From assembly GCA_963719165.1 (NCBI GenBank), contig CAVRAV010000001.1:2294001-2358000 (forward strand): a stretch of DNA of 64,000 nt. The letters run 5' to 3'. Of this stretch, positions 25,804-33,667 are shown piece after piece. Every line of letters begins with the position of its first letter. Positions within the stretch are counted from its first letter, which is position 1. A program made the translations under genes and the position numbers. Source of the DNA: JAOUEA01 sp963719165 (lineage in GTDB: Bacteria > Actinomycetota > UBA4738 > HRBIN12). The notes beneath the pieces were generated by a model, which did not search any database, was not told the origin of the DNA, and saw nothing but the letters and a program-made list of their open reading frames with translations.

Positions 25804-26430
25804 TTAAGACGTAGCAGGTGCCTGTCCGGGCCGAAGGTCCCGAGGCCAGCGCTTCAACTCGAAGAAGTCGGGACGGGTGGCCAGCCAGCGGACGTGTTCC
25901 CACCAGCCGATGGCGTCGTCCCCCGTTGGGGCGATCGCCAGGATGGGACCGTAGATCGGCTTGGACCCCGCGACCGTGAGTGTGGGGACGCCGAAGACGC
26001 TGCGATCTCGAGCCTCCTGCTGCCCTTCGACGATCTCGTGGGCGACGGAACCATCCTGCAGCGAGCGCTCGACGATGCCGGTGAGGCCCGCATCGATCGC
26101 CGCCTTGCGGAACAGCTGTGGCGATGCGTCCTCGTGTTGGTCGTGGACGAGCGCGCCGAGCGCGGCGTAGAGCGCCTCGAACGAAGCGTCCCCGCCTTCG
26201 CGTCGAGCGAGGGCCAGTGCGGAGTGGGCCTCGCCGAAGTAGGTCGATGCCTCCCAGAACTCGGCGCCAGGCCCCGACGCGTTCAACTCAAGGCTGAACA
26301 GCCGCCACTCGATGGCGATATGCCCCCGATCCCTCAGTTCGCGGAGCCAGGATGCGGTCTGCCAGCACCACGGACACGACGGATCGACCCAGAGTTCCAC
26401 CCGCTGGATCGGCGCCGAGTCTGTCGTCAC
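25804..26430 (-). CDS. DsbA-family oxidoreductase, mycothiol-dependent nitroreductase (Rv2466c) type
   Basis: 208 residues. The active site CPWCW lies near the N-terminus (VELWVDPSCPWCWQTASWL), followed by the DsbA-type helical insertion and the cis-Pro loop VFGVPTLTVAG. The sequence resembles Rv2466c of mycobacteria, a cytosolic, mycothiol-dependent reductase induced by oxidative stress. There is no signal peptide. The GTG at 26430 overlaps the histidine kinase stop (GTGA) and has GGGAG upstream. It is the third gene of a regulator-kinase-oxidoreductase operon, suggesting that thiol redox state is what the operon handles. Confidence 0.85.
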   Translation of the reverse strand: MTTDSAPIQRVELWVDPSCPWCWQTASWLRELRDRGHIAIEWRLFSLELNASGPGAEFWEASTYFGEAHSALALARREGGDASFEALYAALGALVHDQHEDASPQLFRKAAIDAGLTGIVERSLQDGSVAHEIVEGQQEARDRSVFGVPTLTVAGSKPIYGPILAIAPTGDDAIGWWEHVRWLATRPDFFELKRWPRDLRPGQAPATS

Positions 26431-27878
26431 GGTTGAGCTCCCGTTCGTTGAGTGGATCCGTCGATCGGTGCGGCGGCTCTCAGTTGAAGCTCGATCAGGG
26501 CACCGCCCCCTTCTGCATCGCCGATGATGAGTTCGCCGCCCCACTTCTCGACGAGGTCGCGTGCGATGGCCAAACCAAGACCCGAGCCGCCGCTGGGTGC
26601 CCCTCGTCCACGGTAGAACCGTTCGCTCACGCGCGATCGTTCCGTCGCGGGGATACCGCGGCCGTGGTCGCGGACAGCGAGGAACACACGATCGCCTCGC
26701 CGACCGGTCTCGATCTCGATCGGGCTTGCCCCGTAGGCGAGTCCGTTGTCGATCAGGTTGTCCACTATCTGATCCAGGTCCACAGCGTTGCTGAGGGCGG
26801 TTCCGCCCTTACCCCCGACCGTCACGGAGGCGTCGTGTCGGCGGGCGCGGTCGTTCCAGCGGGTGGCCGCTCGCTGGGCGACCTCCTGAAGGTCCACCGG
26901 GTTGGCCGTCCCCTGCTCGATGTTGTTGGCCATGACGAGCATGCGATCCACGGTCTCGGCGAGTCGGTCCATCTCGAGATCGGCGGCATGGAGCTGTCGC
27001 TTCTGTTCGGGATCGCGCGCGTCGCCTTCCACGGTTTCCAGCCGGAGCTTCATCGCGGTGAGCGGCGTCCTCAGCTGGTGCGAGGCGTTGGCCACGAACT
27101 CCCGCTGCGCGCGAACGGTCCGCTCCATGCGGTCGGCCATCTCGTCGAAGGACTCGCCCAGGTCCTTGACTTCGCGCGCCCCACCGACGTCGCCCACCCG
27201 GGCGGTCAGGTCGCCGTCACCGAGCTTGCGCGCCGCATCGGCGAGGCGAACCAAAGGCCGGGCGAGCGAATTCGCCAACGCGAAGGCGATCAGCATGCCG
27301 GCCAGCAGCCCGATCGCGCCGATCACCACGATGCCGATGCGCACGGTCCGTACCGCATCGTTGACCGCCTTGATGTTGCGGGTGATCCGTACCGCGCCCG
27401 CGACTTTGCGCTCGTCCAAGATCGGGGCTGCCGCCAGCTGGAGGTCGGCGTTCTCGGTCTGAGAGAAGCGGATGAGGGTGTTCGACCGGGCGGGAACCTC
27501 GGTGATCGTGCCGTCGGACGCGCACGCCATACCTAGGGCCGTGAGGATCTCTGGACGCCGGCAAGTGGCGTAGTCCTGTCCCACGGCCTCGTCATCCGAG
27601 TCGGCCAGGACCTGGCCCTCGGCATCGACCACCAGAACGCGTCCGTCTACCTCCGATGCGTAGCCCGCCACTTGGTGGTTCAGAGGTGGTCCCGCCTTCA
27701 GGCCCTCCTTGCCGATCCCCGCGGCGATGGTCTGCGCAGCAAGCAACGCCTGATCCTCGACCTCGGTTCGTGCTCGGGCGCCCAGGTTGATCGCCAATGG
27801 GATCGTGAGTGCCACGATCACCACCAGCAGGATGTAGCCGAAGGCCAGGACGAGCCGGGTGCGGACCTTCGTGGCCAT
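26427..27878 (-). CDS. Sensor histidine kinase (HisKA type) with Cys-pair extracytoplasmic domain
   Basis: 483 residues: membrane helix (about 9-31), extracytoplasmic sensor (about 35-178), second helix (about 180-203), HAMP, HisKA with phospho-acceptor His267 (FVANASHQLRTPL), and an ATPase domain with N-box NLIDNGLAYG, DHGRGIP and GGSGLGLAIARDL. The sensor has only two cysteines, Cys106 (YATCRRPE) and Cys119 (LGMACASD), spaced so that they could form a disulfide. It lies 26 bases after the response regulator and overlaps the DsbA-like gene by four bases. The signal sensed is unknown; redox is a hypothesis. Confidence 0.93.
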   Translation of the reverse strand: MATKVRTRLVLAFGYILLVVIVALTIPLAINLGARARTEVEDQALLAAQTIAAGIGKEGLKAGPPLNHQVAGYASEVDGRVLVVDAEGQVLADSDDEAVGQDYATCRRPEILTALGMACASDGTITEVPARSNTLIRFSQTENADLQLAAAPILDERKVAGAVRITRNIKAVNDAVRTVRIGIVVIGAIGLLAGMLIAFALANSLARPLVRLADAARKLGDGDLTARVGDVGGAREVKDLGESFDEMADRMERTVRAQREFVANASHQLRTPLTAMKLRLETVEGDARDPEQKRQLHAADLEMDRLAETVDRMLVMANNIEQGTANPVDLQEVAQRAATRWNDRARRHDASVTVGGKGGTALSNAVDLDQIVDNLIDNGLAYGASPIEIETGRRGDRVFLAVRDHGRGIPATERSRVSERFYRGRGAPSGGSGLGLAIARDLVEKWGGELIIGDAEGGGALIELQLRAAAPIDGSTQRTGAQP

Positions 27879-27904
27879 CTCCTCTCCGGTGGGACAGCGT
27901 CAGG

Positions 27905-28597
27905 CTAGGCGAAGTCCTCGGGCGCCGAGAAGCGGAACCCCACGCCCCGAACGGTGGTGATGTAGCGCGGGTCCGAGGGATCATCCTCGAGCTTCTTGCG
28001 CAGCCAGGAGATGTGAACATCCAGCGTCTTGGTAGGGCCGAACCAATGCGGATCCCAGACCTCGTCCATGATGTCCTCTCGTTTCGACACCTGCCCGGCG
28101 TTGGCCATCAACATGTTGAGCAGGTCGAACTCCTTTGCGGCCAGCTCTACCGGCTCCCCATCTTTGGCGACCGTGCGCGCGGCGGGATCGAGGGCGAGGG
28201 CTCCCACTTCGATCACGCCCATACGGGCGGTGGCCCTTCCGCGGCGCATGATCGCGCGCATCCTCGCCACCAGCTCGCCGGCGCTGAAGGGCTTGACCAC
28301 GTAGTCGTCGGCGCCCAGCTCCAGCCCCACGATGCGATCGACCTCTTCTCCGCGGGCGGTGAGCATGATGATCGGGATGTCGGATCCCTTGCGGATCTCG
28401 CGGCAGAAGTCGCGACCGTCACCGTCGGGAAGCATGACATCCAGCAGGACCAGATCGGGCGCCTGTCGGAGGAACGCCGCGCCCGCTGCTTCCAGGGTGC
28501 CGCTCACCTCGGGCTCGAACCCCTCACGGCTCAGGTGCTCCGCGAGGGGCTCGGCGATGGACTCCTCATCTTCGACGACCAGGACCCGGGGTTTCAT
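27905..28597 (-). CDS. OmpR/PhoB-family response regulator
   Basis: 230 residues. The receiver domain has the acidic pair in VVEDEE, the phospho-acceptor Asp in LVLLDVMLPDGDG, and the conserved Thr and Lys (MLTARGEE, DDYVVKPF). The C-terminal winged helix has ELAAKEFDLLNMLMANAGQV and VHISWLRKKLEDDP, ending in ITTVRGVGFRF. It is most like RegX3/MtrA-type regulators. The ATG at 28597 places the first receiver strand at the N-terminus. It is the first gene of the operon with the kinase and the DsbA-like enzyme, and is divergent from the first NarL-type kinase. Confidence 0.93.
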   Translation of the reverse strand: MKPRVLVVEDEESIAEPLAEHLSREGFEPEVSGTLEAAGAAFLRQAPDLVLLDVMLPDGDGRDFCREIRKGSDIPIIMLTARGEEVDRIVGLELGADDYVVKPFSAGELVARMRAIMRRGRATARMGVIEVGALALDPAARTVAKDGEPVELAAKEFDLLNMLMANAGQVSKREDIMDEVWDPHWFGPTKTLDVHISWLRKKLEDDPSDPRYITTVRGVGFRFSAPEDFA

Positions 28598-28744
28598 GCG
28601 GAGATGGTAGCGCGAGGGCCTTTTGTCTCTCTGAGTTCCTCCATCACCTTGCTCCGTGTCGGTGGAGTTGGGTACAACTAGCGCTCGGCCTAAGAGTCGA
28701 CGTGGGCGTCCGGGGCGACATGACACGAGAGAGGGAGGGGTCTC

Positions 28745-30166
28745 ATGTCAGCAACGGCTGCAGAGCACGGACAGAGGCGGGCCGGTTGTGGGATATCACC
28801 GAGTCCTCGTTACCTCCTCATGCTCCATTGGGCGGTTGTGGCACTTGACGTTGGGATCCTTGGTCTCGCTGTGGCGCTGGGCGAAGTCCATCTCGGTGGG
28901 GATTGGACTTCTCTAGCCATTTGGGGCGTCTTGATCGGCGCCGCGGGGTCCCTCACTGTCCCCACAGGTGGGGCTAGCCTCGGGCTTGACCTCCCCTTGT
29001 TGCTTGGCGCCGGCCTGGTCTTCGGGCCGGCTGCGGCCGGGCTCCTGGGACTCGTGGCCGTCTTCGATGCCCGTGAGTTTAAGCGTGAGGTATCGCTCTC
29101 GGTAGGCCTATACAACCGGGCTGAGGTGTCACTAAGCGCGATGGCAGGAACTGCCGCCTATTTTGCCGTCGGTTCTCATTTGGGTCAGTGGCCGTGGACC
29201 GCATTGGCGGGCGTTCTGGCAGTCGCAGTGGATACGTTCGTCAATTACGGCCTGGTCGCTAGCTATTGGGCTTTCAAATCGGGGAAGCCGATAAGGTCCG
29301 TGGCCGCCGGGATGCGATTTGGACCGGCTCGATCCTTCATTCCCATCTATGCCTGCTTCGGATTCGTGGGAGTTCTGGTAGCAGAGGTCTACGCCGCGCT
29401 CGGCATTGCGGGGGTTGTGGCTTGTGTCGCGCCGGTCGTTCTAGCATGGCAGGCGTTCTCGCACCGCCGCCTGCTCGATGAGTCGGTTAGGTCCCTCGAG
29501 GTCAAGGAGCGGTTGTTTCGCCAGTTTAGCCAACAGATTGCCATTGAGCGAAAGGATGAACGCTCCATCCTTGCAGGCGAACTGCACGACGAGGCTCTCC
29601 CACCAATCTTTCAGGTTCATCTGATGGGCCAAGTGATCAAGCAAGAGTTCATCTCTGGCCAACTCGATGAAATGCACGGAGATATGCCGAAGTTACTCGA
29701 CGCCGCCGACGAGGCCAACACAGTTGTTCGCGGCCTGGTGAAGGATCTTCGCTTCTCTCACATCGGAGTCCATGGCTTCAACGCGAGCCTCGAGACGCAG
29801 GCGCAGAAGCTCGAATCGGCCGGTTCCCCTCGAATCCATACACGCTTGTCGGAGCTGGACGCGTCCAAAGCGGCACAAGACCTAGCCTATGTTGCCTGTC
29901 GGGAGTCTATGTGGAACGCGTCCAAGTACTCGAGGGCCGAATGGATTCGGGTGTGCGTTGAACAAGTTGACCGCCAGATCCGGGTGACAGTTGTGGATAA
30001 CGGGGTTGGCTTCGACGTCGACAGCGTGAGTCGAGTCAACCGTGAAGGCCATTTTGGTCTGCAGATGATGATTGAGAGAGTGGAGTCAGCGGGCGGACAC
30101 GTCAGTGTTGAGAGCAGGCCCAAATCAGGGACGATCGTGTTTGCAACAATTCCAGCCGACGCGTGA
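28745..30166 (+). CDS. NarL-type sensor histidine kinase with multi-pass membrane sensor (first paralogue)
   Basis: 473 residues. About seven membrane helices (25-250) form the sensor. A HisKA_3 domain has the phospho-acceptor His in ILAGELHDEALPPIF, and the small ATPase domain has RESMWNASKYS and DNGVGFD. The sensor shares its layout and short motifs with the kinase at 30543 (VFDAREFKRE versus VVDPREFRRQ; YNRAEVSLSAMAG versus FNRSQVTLAVLAA), so the two are paralogues. Codons are visibly more A/T-rich than in neighbours, which suggests horizontal origin. The ATG follows GAGGGAGGGG. No LuxR-type response regulator is adjacent. Confidence 0.88.
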   Translation: MSATAAEHGQRRAGCGISPSPRYLLMLHWAVVALDVGILGLAVALGEVHLGGDWTSLAIWGVLIGAAGSLTVPTGGASLGLDLPLLLGAGLVFGPAAAGLLGLVAVFDAREFKREVSLSVGLYNRAEVSLSAMAGTAAYFAVGSHLGQWPWTALAGVLAVAVDTFVNYGLVASYWAFKSGKPIRSVAAGMRFGPARSFIPIYACFGFVGVLVAEVYAALGIAGVVACVAPVVLAWQAFSHRRLLDESVRSLEVKERLFRQFSQQIAIERKDERSILAGELHDEALPPIFQVHLMGQVIKQEFISGQLDEMHGDMPKLLDAADEANTVVRGLVKDLRFSHIGVHGFNASLETQAQKLESAGSPRIHTRLSELDASKAAQDLAYVACRESMWNASKYSRAEWIRVCVEQVDRQIRVTVVDNGVGFDVDSVSRVNREGHFGLQMMIERVESAGGHVSVESRPKSGTIVFATIPADA

Positions 30167-30200
30167 GCAACCCCCGCCTTGTGAGTCGTCCTGGGAACGC

Positions 30201-30230
30201 CGAAGGACCCGGAATCCACCGGGTCCTTCG
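30201..30230. terminator. Strong hairpin downstream of the first NarL-type kinase
   Basis: A perfect 12-bp stem (CGAAGGACCCGG paired with CCGGGTCCTTCG) with a six-base loop lies 35 bases after the kinase stop. On the other strand it is just past the stop of the small peptide gene, so it could terminate both. There is no long T-run. Confidence 0.7.
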
Positions 30231-30245
30231 AGTTCCTAGCGTCTC

Positions 30246-30329
30246 TTAGAGCTTGAAGTGGGCGCCGCCCGCGAGCATGACCGCGAGCAGGGAGCCAACT
30301 GCGATAGCCACACGCCGTGCGATCTTCAT
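30246..30329 (-). CDS. 27-residue membrane/secreted peptide
   Basis: A 28-codon frame (ATG at 30329, TAA at 30246-30248) encodes a basic N-terminus (MKIARR), a hydrophobic stretch (VAIAVGSLLAVMLAGG) and a short polar end (AHFKL). It resembles a minimal signal peptide or single-span peptide. The start is supported by an excellent GAGGGAGGAA about five bases upstream, stronger than those of many genes here. It is flanked by a 12-bp hairpin on the 3' side and an 18-bp palindrome on the 5' side, between two kinase genes. It could be a secreted signal, a kinase-associated small protein, or a leader peptide. No homologue is recalled. Confidence 0.55.
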   Translation of the reverse strand: MKIARRVAIAVGSLLAVMLAGGAHFKL

Positions 30330-30346
30330 GGGCTTCCTCCCTCTCA

Positions 30347-30432
30347 AACCCTCGATCGAGGGTTCTGTTCTTCCGAAGTCTATCCCCCATCGAGGGACAC
30401 CGCGCCACTATCGGGGGACCCCCATAGGGGGG
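30347..30432. promoter_or_regulatory. Cluster of palindromic operator-like sites
   Basis: Upstream of the small peptide gene and of the second kinase lie a perfect 18-bp palindrome AACCCTCGATCGAGGGTT (30347-30364), the related CCCCCATCGAGGG (30384-30396), and the interlocked GGGGGACCCCC (30413-30423) and CCCCCATAGGGGGG (30419-30432). The repeated GGGGGA half-site in several orientations suggests cooperative binding of a dimeric regulator, plausibly the missing LuxR-type partner of the kinases. The rest of this 376-base gap, apart from the peptide gene and hairpin, shows nothing further. Confidence 0.5.
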
Positions 30433-30542
30433 ACAACTCCTCTATTCGCAGTACTGCAAAAGGGCTAGGAGCTTGAAATCGGTTCGGAATTGGATCTTGG
30501 GCTGCTTTCCGATTTGGGCGCACGGGTAGAAGATGACGGGTC

Positions 30543-32075
30543 GTGAGCGCGAAACGAGATGGCGTCCCCCGCCTTGTCACTATTAGAAGCCGGTCGTTGG
30601 CAGCGGTGTTCGCGCTGGCCGTCATCGTGCCCATCTTGGTGGGATTGGTTTGGAACACGTGGCGCGATTGGGACACGCTTCAATTTGAACTCGTCACATG
30701 GGTCGTCCTCATAGCCCTCGTGGAGCTTCTGCCTGCTCCCGCGTGGGGCGGGATACAGGTCAGCCTTGGGTTCCCACTCCTGACTGCCGTGGCGATTCTG
30801 TACGCTCCGTGGGCCGCCGCGTTGGTCGCCTTCCTTGGCGTAGTCGATCCGCGAGAGTTCAGGCGGCAGATCAATCCACTACGAGCTCTCTTCAACCGAA
30901 GTCAAGTGACACTTGCGGTACTCGCCGCAAGTGCCACCTATCACGCCTTTGCCACGCCAGAGTCGCCTTTGCGTCAGATGGTTCCCGCAGCCTTGATTGC
31001 AACGGTAGTGGACTACGCCATCAACATAGGTCTTGTCACGGCTGGAGCAGCACTTGTCTACCGAATGCGATTCTTCTCCGTTCTGCGCCAGCTCTCCCGC
31101 GGCCAGGAGTTTCTTGTCAGCTATCTGGGTCTCGGACTTGTTGGGGCCGTCCTCGCGAAGCTCTACTCCTTGCCCGAGGTGCAGCTGTGGGCGGTCGTTG
31201 TGGTGCTAGCCCCGCTGCTCTTCGCCCGACAGATGTTCATTCGATCGCAGGCGTTGGAGGAGGCTCACAAGGAGCTTCAAGAGCGCGAGCAGGTGCTGAG
31301 GACCCTTTCGAACGCCATGGCGGAGGAACGCGCTGACGAGCGACTGCAGATCGCCGGTTACCTCCACGACGATCTGGCGCAAGTCTTGTTCCGGCTTTCG
31401 ATCCAGGTTGACGTTGCCCGCAAGCTGATGGATAAGGAGGACTACGTCCAAGTCACGGAACAGTTGGACAAGATCCGCGAGTCCAAGCAGGAGACGTCCG
31501 ATCGCATTCGGGCCCTCATCCGTGACCTGCACCGTTCGCCACTGGGAGCCAAAGGCCTCGCCGAGGCGATCGAATCATTCACGGACGAAGTCGGTCGCGA
31601 CTCCGGCGTGCTCTTTCATCGGGATGTCGAAGACATCACGCTGCCGGCGCCCATCGCCCTGCTTCTGTATCACGTGGCTCGCGAGGGCGTCATGAACGCC
31701 CTCAAGCATGCCCACGCATCGAACGTGTGGATCAGCGTGCGGCAGCGAGGTGAGTTCATCGAGCTCGAGCTGAAGGACGACGGACGCGGGTTCGACACGG
31801 CGGCTCCCGGCCCCGAGGGGCACTTCGGCATGGCCATGATGCGCGAGCGGGCGCAAGTCGGTGGCGGGTCCATCGACGTGCTGAGTGCACCGGGCGAGGG
31901 AGCCGCGATCACGGTGCGGTTCCCGACCTCGCTGCTGCAACAGGAGGACCACGACGCGGATCCTCACGCGAAGGGCTCCGCTGCAAGCGATGACTCCGCG
32001 GGAGGTGGCGGCCCCGATAGCTCGGGAACCAGCGCGGCGGCGGACGGCGATTCTCGCCAGATCGTCCGAGCATGA
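30543..32075 (+). CDS. NarL-type sensor histidine kinase with multi-pass membrane sensor (second paralogue)
   Basis: 510 residues. About seven membrane helices (15-225), a short coiled coil (QALEEAHKELQEREQVLRTL), HisKA_3 with His in IAGYLHDDLAQVLFRLSIQV, and an ATPase domain with REGVMNALKHAHASN and DDGRGFD. It is paralogous to the kinase at 28745. The tail after about residue 470 is low-complexity (Asp/Ser/Gly) and lies antisense to the end of the convergent DUF5317 gene. The start is the GTG at 30543, with only a weak ribosome site; a later start is possible. A cognate response regulator is not in the window. Confidence 0.87.
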   Translation: MSAKRDGVPRLVTIRSRSLAAVFALAVIVPILVGLVWNTWRDWDTLQFELVTWVVLIALVELLPAPAWGGIQVSLGFPLLTAVAILYAPWAAALVAFLGVVDPREFRRQINPLRALFNRSQVTLAVLAASATYHAFATPESPLRQMVPAALIATVVDYAINIGLVTAGAALVYRMRFFSVLRQLSRGQEFLVSYLGLGLVGAVLAKLYSLPEVQLWAVVVVLAPLLFARQMFIRSQALEEAHKELQEREQVLRTLSNAMAEERADERLQIAGYLHDDLAQVLFRLSIQVDVARKLMDKEDYVQVTEQLDKIRESKQETSDRIRALIRDLHRSPLGAKGLAEAIESFTDEVGRDSGVLFHRDVEDITLPAPIALLLYHVAREGVMNALKHAHASNVWISVRQRGEFIELELKDDGRGFDTAAPGPEGHFGMAMMRERAQVGGGSIDVLSAPGEGAAITVRFPTSLLQQEDHDADPHAKGSAASDDSAGGGGPDSSGTSAAADGDSRQIVRA

Positions 32076-32604
32076 CCATCACCACCAGCCCGGCCAGCCC
32101 GCCGTAGAGGAGCACGTCGCCCACCGAGAACAGCGCGCCTACCGGATCCGGGACCGCGATGACGTCTCCCAATGGCCGCAAGATGTCCTGGTCGGTCATG
32201 AGGTGGTGCTTCTCGGGACCGGCTCGCTCGGTCGGCAACGCGGTGAGGGATCCGGAGGAACCGGCCGCGTCGGCGCTTACGGGCATCCCTCCGTTGGCCA
32301 CCACCACCAGCGCGTTGAGCCCGAGCCCGAGCATGATGATCGGCATCGCGGGCAACCGCCGGTTCACCCACGCGAACCCGAGCAGAAGCCCGTACGAAAT
32401 TGCCCAGCTGATCCGCACCTGCGTGGGGCTCACGCTCGCGGGCAGCGGCACATAGGGGATCAAGAGGCCGAGTGCCGCGGCCCCCCACCAGTGGATGGGC
32501 AGGGTCGCGAACGGGCGCAGGCTCCCGCGGGCGGCGAATCCGATAGCGATGGCCGCTCCGAGGATGCCCAGCACGATCAAGATCGTTCCCAGGGACTGCT
32601 CCAC
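31909..32604 (-). CDS. DUF5317-like integral membrane protein
   Basis: 231 residues with about five membrane helices (ILIVLGILGAAIAIGFAARG near the N-terminus, then ATLPIHWWGAAALGLLIPYV) and the DUF5317-type MPIIMLGLGLNALVVVANGG followed by GMPVS. The start is a GTG at 32604. After about residue 178 the tail is Arg/Pro-rich and lies antisense to the C-terminus of the second kinase, overlapping it by 167 bases. The natural stop has probably been lost, or the tail is a run-on. Function unknown. Confidence 0.7.
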   Translation of the reverse strand: MEQSLGTILIVLGILGAAIAIGFAARGSLRPFATLPIHWWGAAALGLLIPYVPLPASVSPTQVRISWAISYGLLLGFAWVNRRLPAMPIIMLGLGLNALVVVANGGMPVSADAAGSSGSLTALPTERAGPEKHHLMTDQDILRPLGDVIAVPDPVGALFSVGDVLLYGGLAGLVVMVMLGRSGENRRPPPRWFPSYRGRHLPRSHRLQRSPSREDPRRGPPVAAARSGTAP

Positions 32605-32759
32605 GACGTCGGGATGGGATTGTCCCGTCCGCCCCGGATGAAGTCCAGCGACGGATCGATGGTCTCGTGGTCCGATGCCGCCTGCCGGATCGCCGGTCGG
32701 GCGACCAACCGAAGAGGTTCGCGGGGTCCGCGGGCCCCGTTCAGCCGTAGCCTGGAGCC

Positions 32760-33626
32760 ATGGATTCACCAGACGACCTCGGCTACTTCGGTCCGGGCAG
32801 TGTGTCCTGGCGGGTGCATCGGGAAGTCACCGTCCTGTTCGGTGGTGCGCGCGCGCTCTTGATGCAGGCCGCCCACCCGTTGGTCGTCGCAGGGGCGACC
32901 CAGACCGGCATGTACGAACGCAACCCGTGGAAGCGACTCCAGCGGACCCTGATATTGACGTACACGATCACGTTCGGGACCAAGGCAGATGCCCACGCGG
33001 CCGCCGACAAGATCAACGAGGTCCACGCGCGCATCAACGGCATCGATCCCGTGACGGGATCGCGATACGACGCGCTGGACCCAACCCTGCTCCTGTACGT
33101 GCACGCTTGCCTCGTGGAGTCGGCTTTGCTGTTCGAGGAGCTGACCGTGGGCGACCTCGACGATGCGGGACGCCAACGATTCCACGAGGAACAGATGCTC
33201 GCCGCGGAGCTCTGTCTCGTTCCCCGCGCATCGATCCCTCCCACCGTGCCGGCACTGCGTGCCTGGATGGCCGACGTGGAGGGCAGCGGGATCCTGCAGG
33301 TGACCGACGGTGCGCGCAAGGTGCTGGACCTGTTCTTCGATCCACCCGCGGAGGCCGAGTGGCGCCCCGTCCTGCGTGGTGTGTCGCGTCTGGCGTACGG
33401 GACCCTCCCACCGAGTCTCCAGCAGGCGTACGGGCGGCCGTTCTCCGCGACTCAGCGCGCCGCGATGCGGGCGACGTTCCCGGCGATCCGTGCCGTGCGT
33501 CCGCTCCTGCCCCGGCGCTGGCGGTACCTGGCGCCCTACAACGAATGGCGTGCGCGCCTCAGAGGGGCCGGATCGAGCGGTGAGATCGAGCGCGCGCGCA
33601 AGCGGGCGGGGATCCGCTTGAGCTAA
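32760..33626 (+). CDS. DUF2236 (MpaB'/latex-clearing-protein-like) oxygenase family protein
   Basis: 288 residues, the family's usual size. It opens with YFGPGSVSWRVHREVTVLFG and continues with ALLMQAAHPLVVAGATQTG, whose His is the likely heme ligand. LLLYVHACLVESALLF and YGTLPPSLQQAYGRP are also characteristic. Members include the heme-dependent latex-clearing protein and MpaB' oxygenase; most bacterial ones have unknown substrates. The ATG at 32760 begins at the conserved N-terminus. It stands as a single gene between the DUF5317 gene (divergent) and the HAD phosphatase. Confidence 0.87.
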   Translation: MDSPDDLGYFGPGSVSWRVHREVTVLFGGARALLMQAAHPLVVAGATQTGMYERNPWKRLQRTLILTYTITFGTKADAHAAADKINEVHARINGIDPVTGSRYDALDPTLLLYVHACLVESALLFEELTVGDLDDAGRQRFHEEQMLAAELCLVPRASIPPTVPALRAWMADVEGSGILQVTDGARKVLDLFFDPPAEAEWRPVLRGVSRLAYGTLPPSLQQAYGRPFSATQRAAMRATFPAIRAVRPLLPRRWRYLAPYNEWRARLRGAGSSGEIERARKRAGIRLS

Positions 33627-33667
33627 GCGCGCCTGCGCGCGCGAAGGGGTCCTGCCAGACTCGGGCC

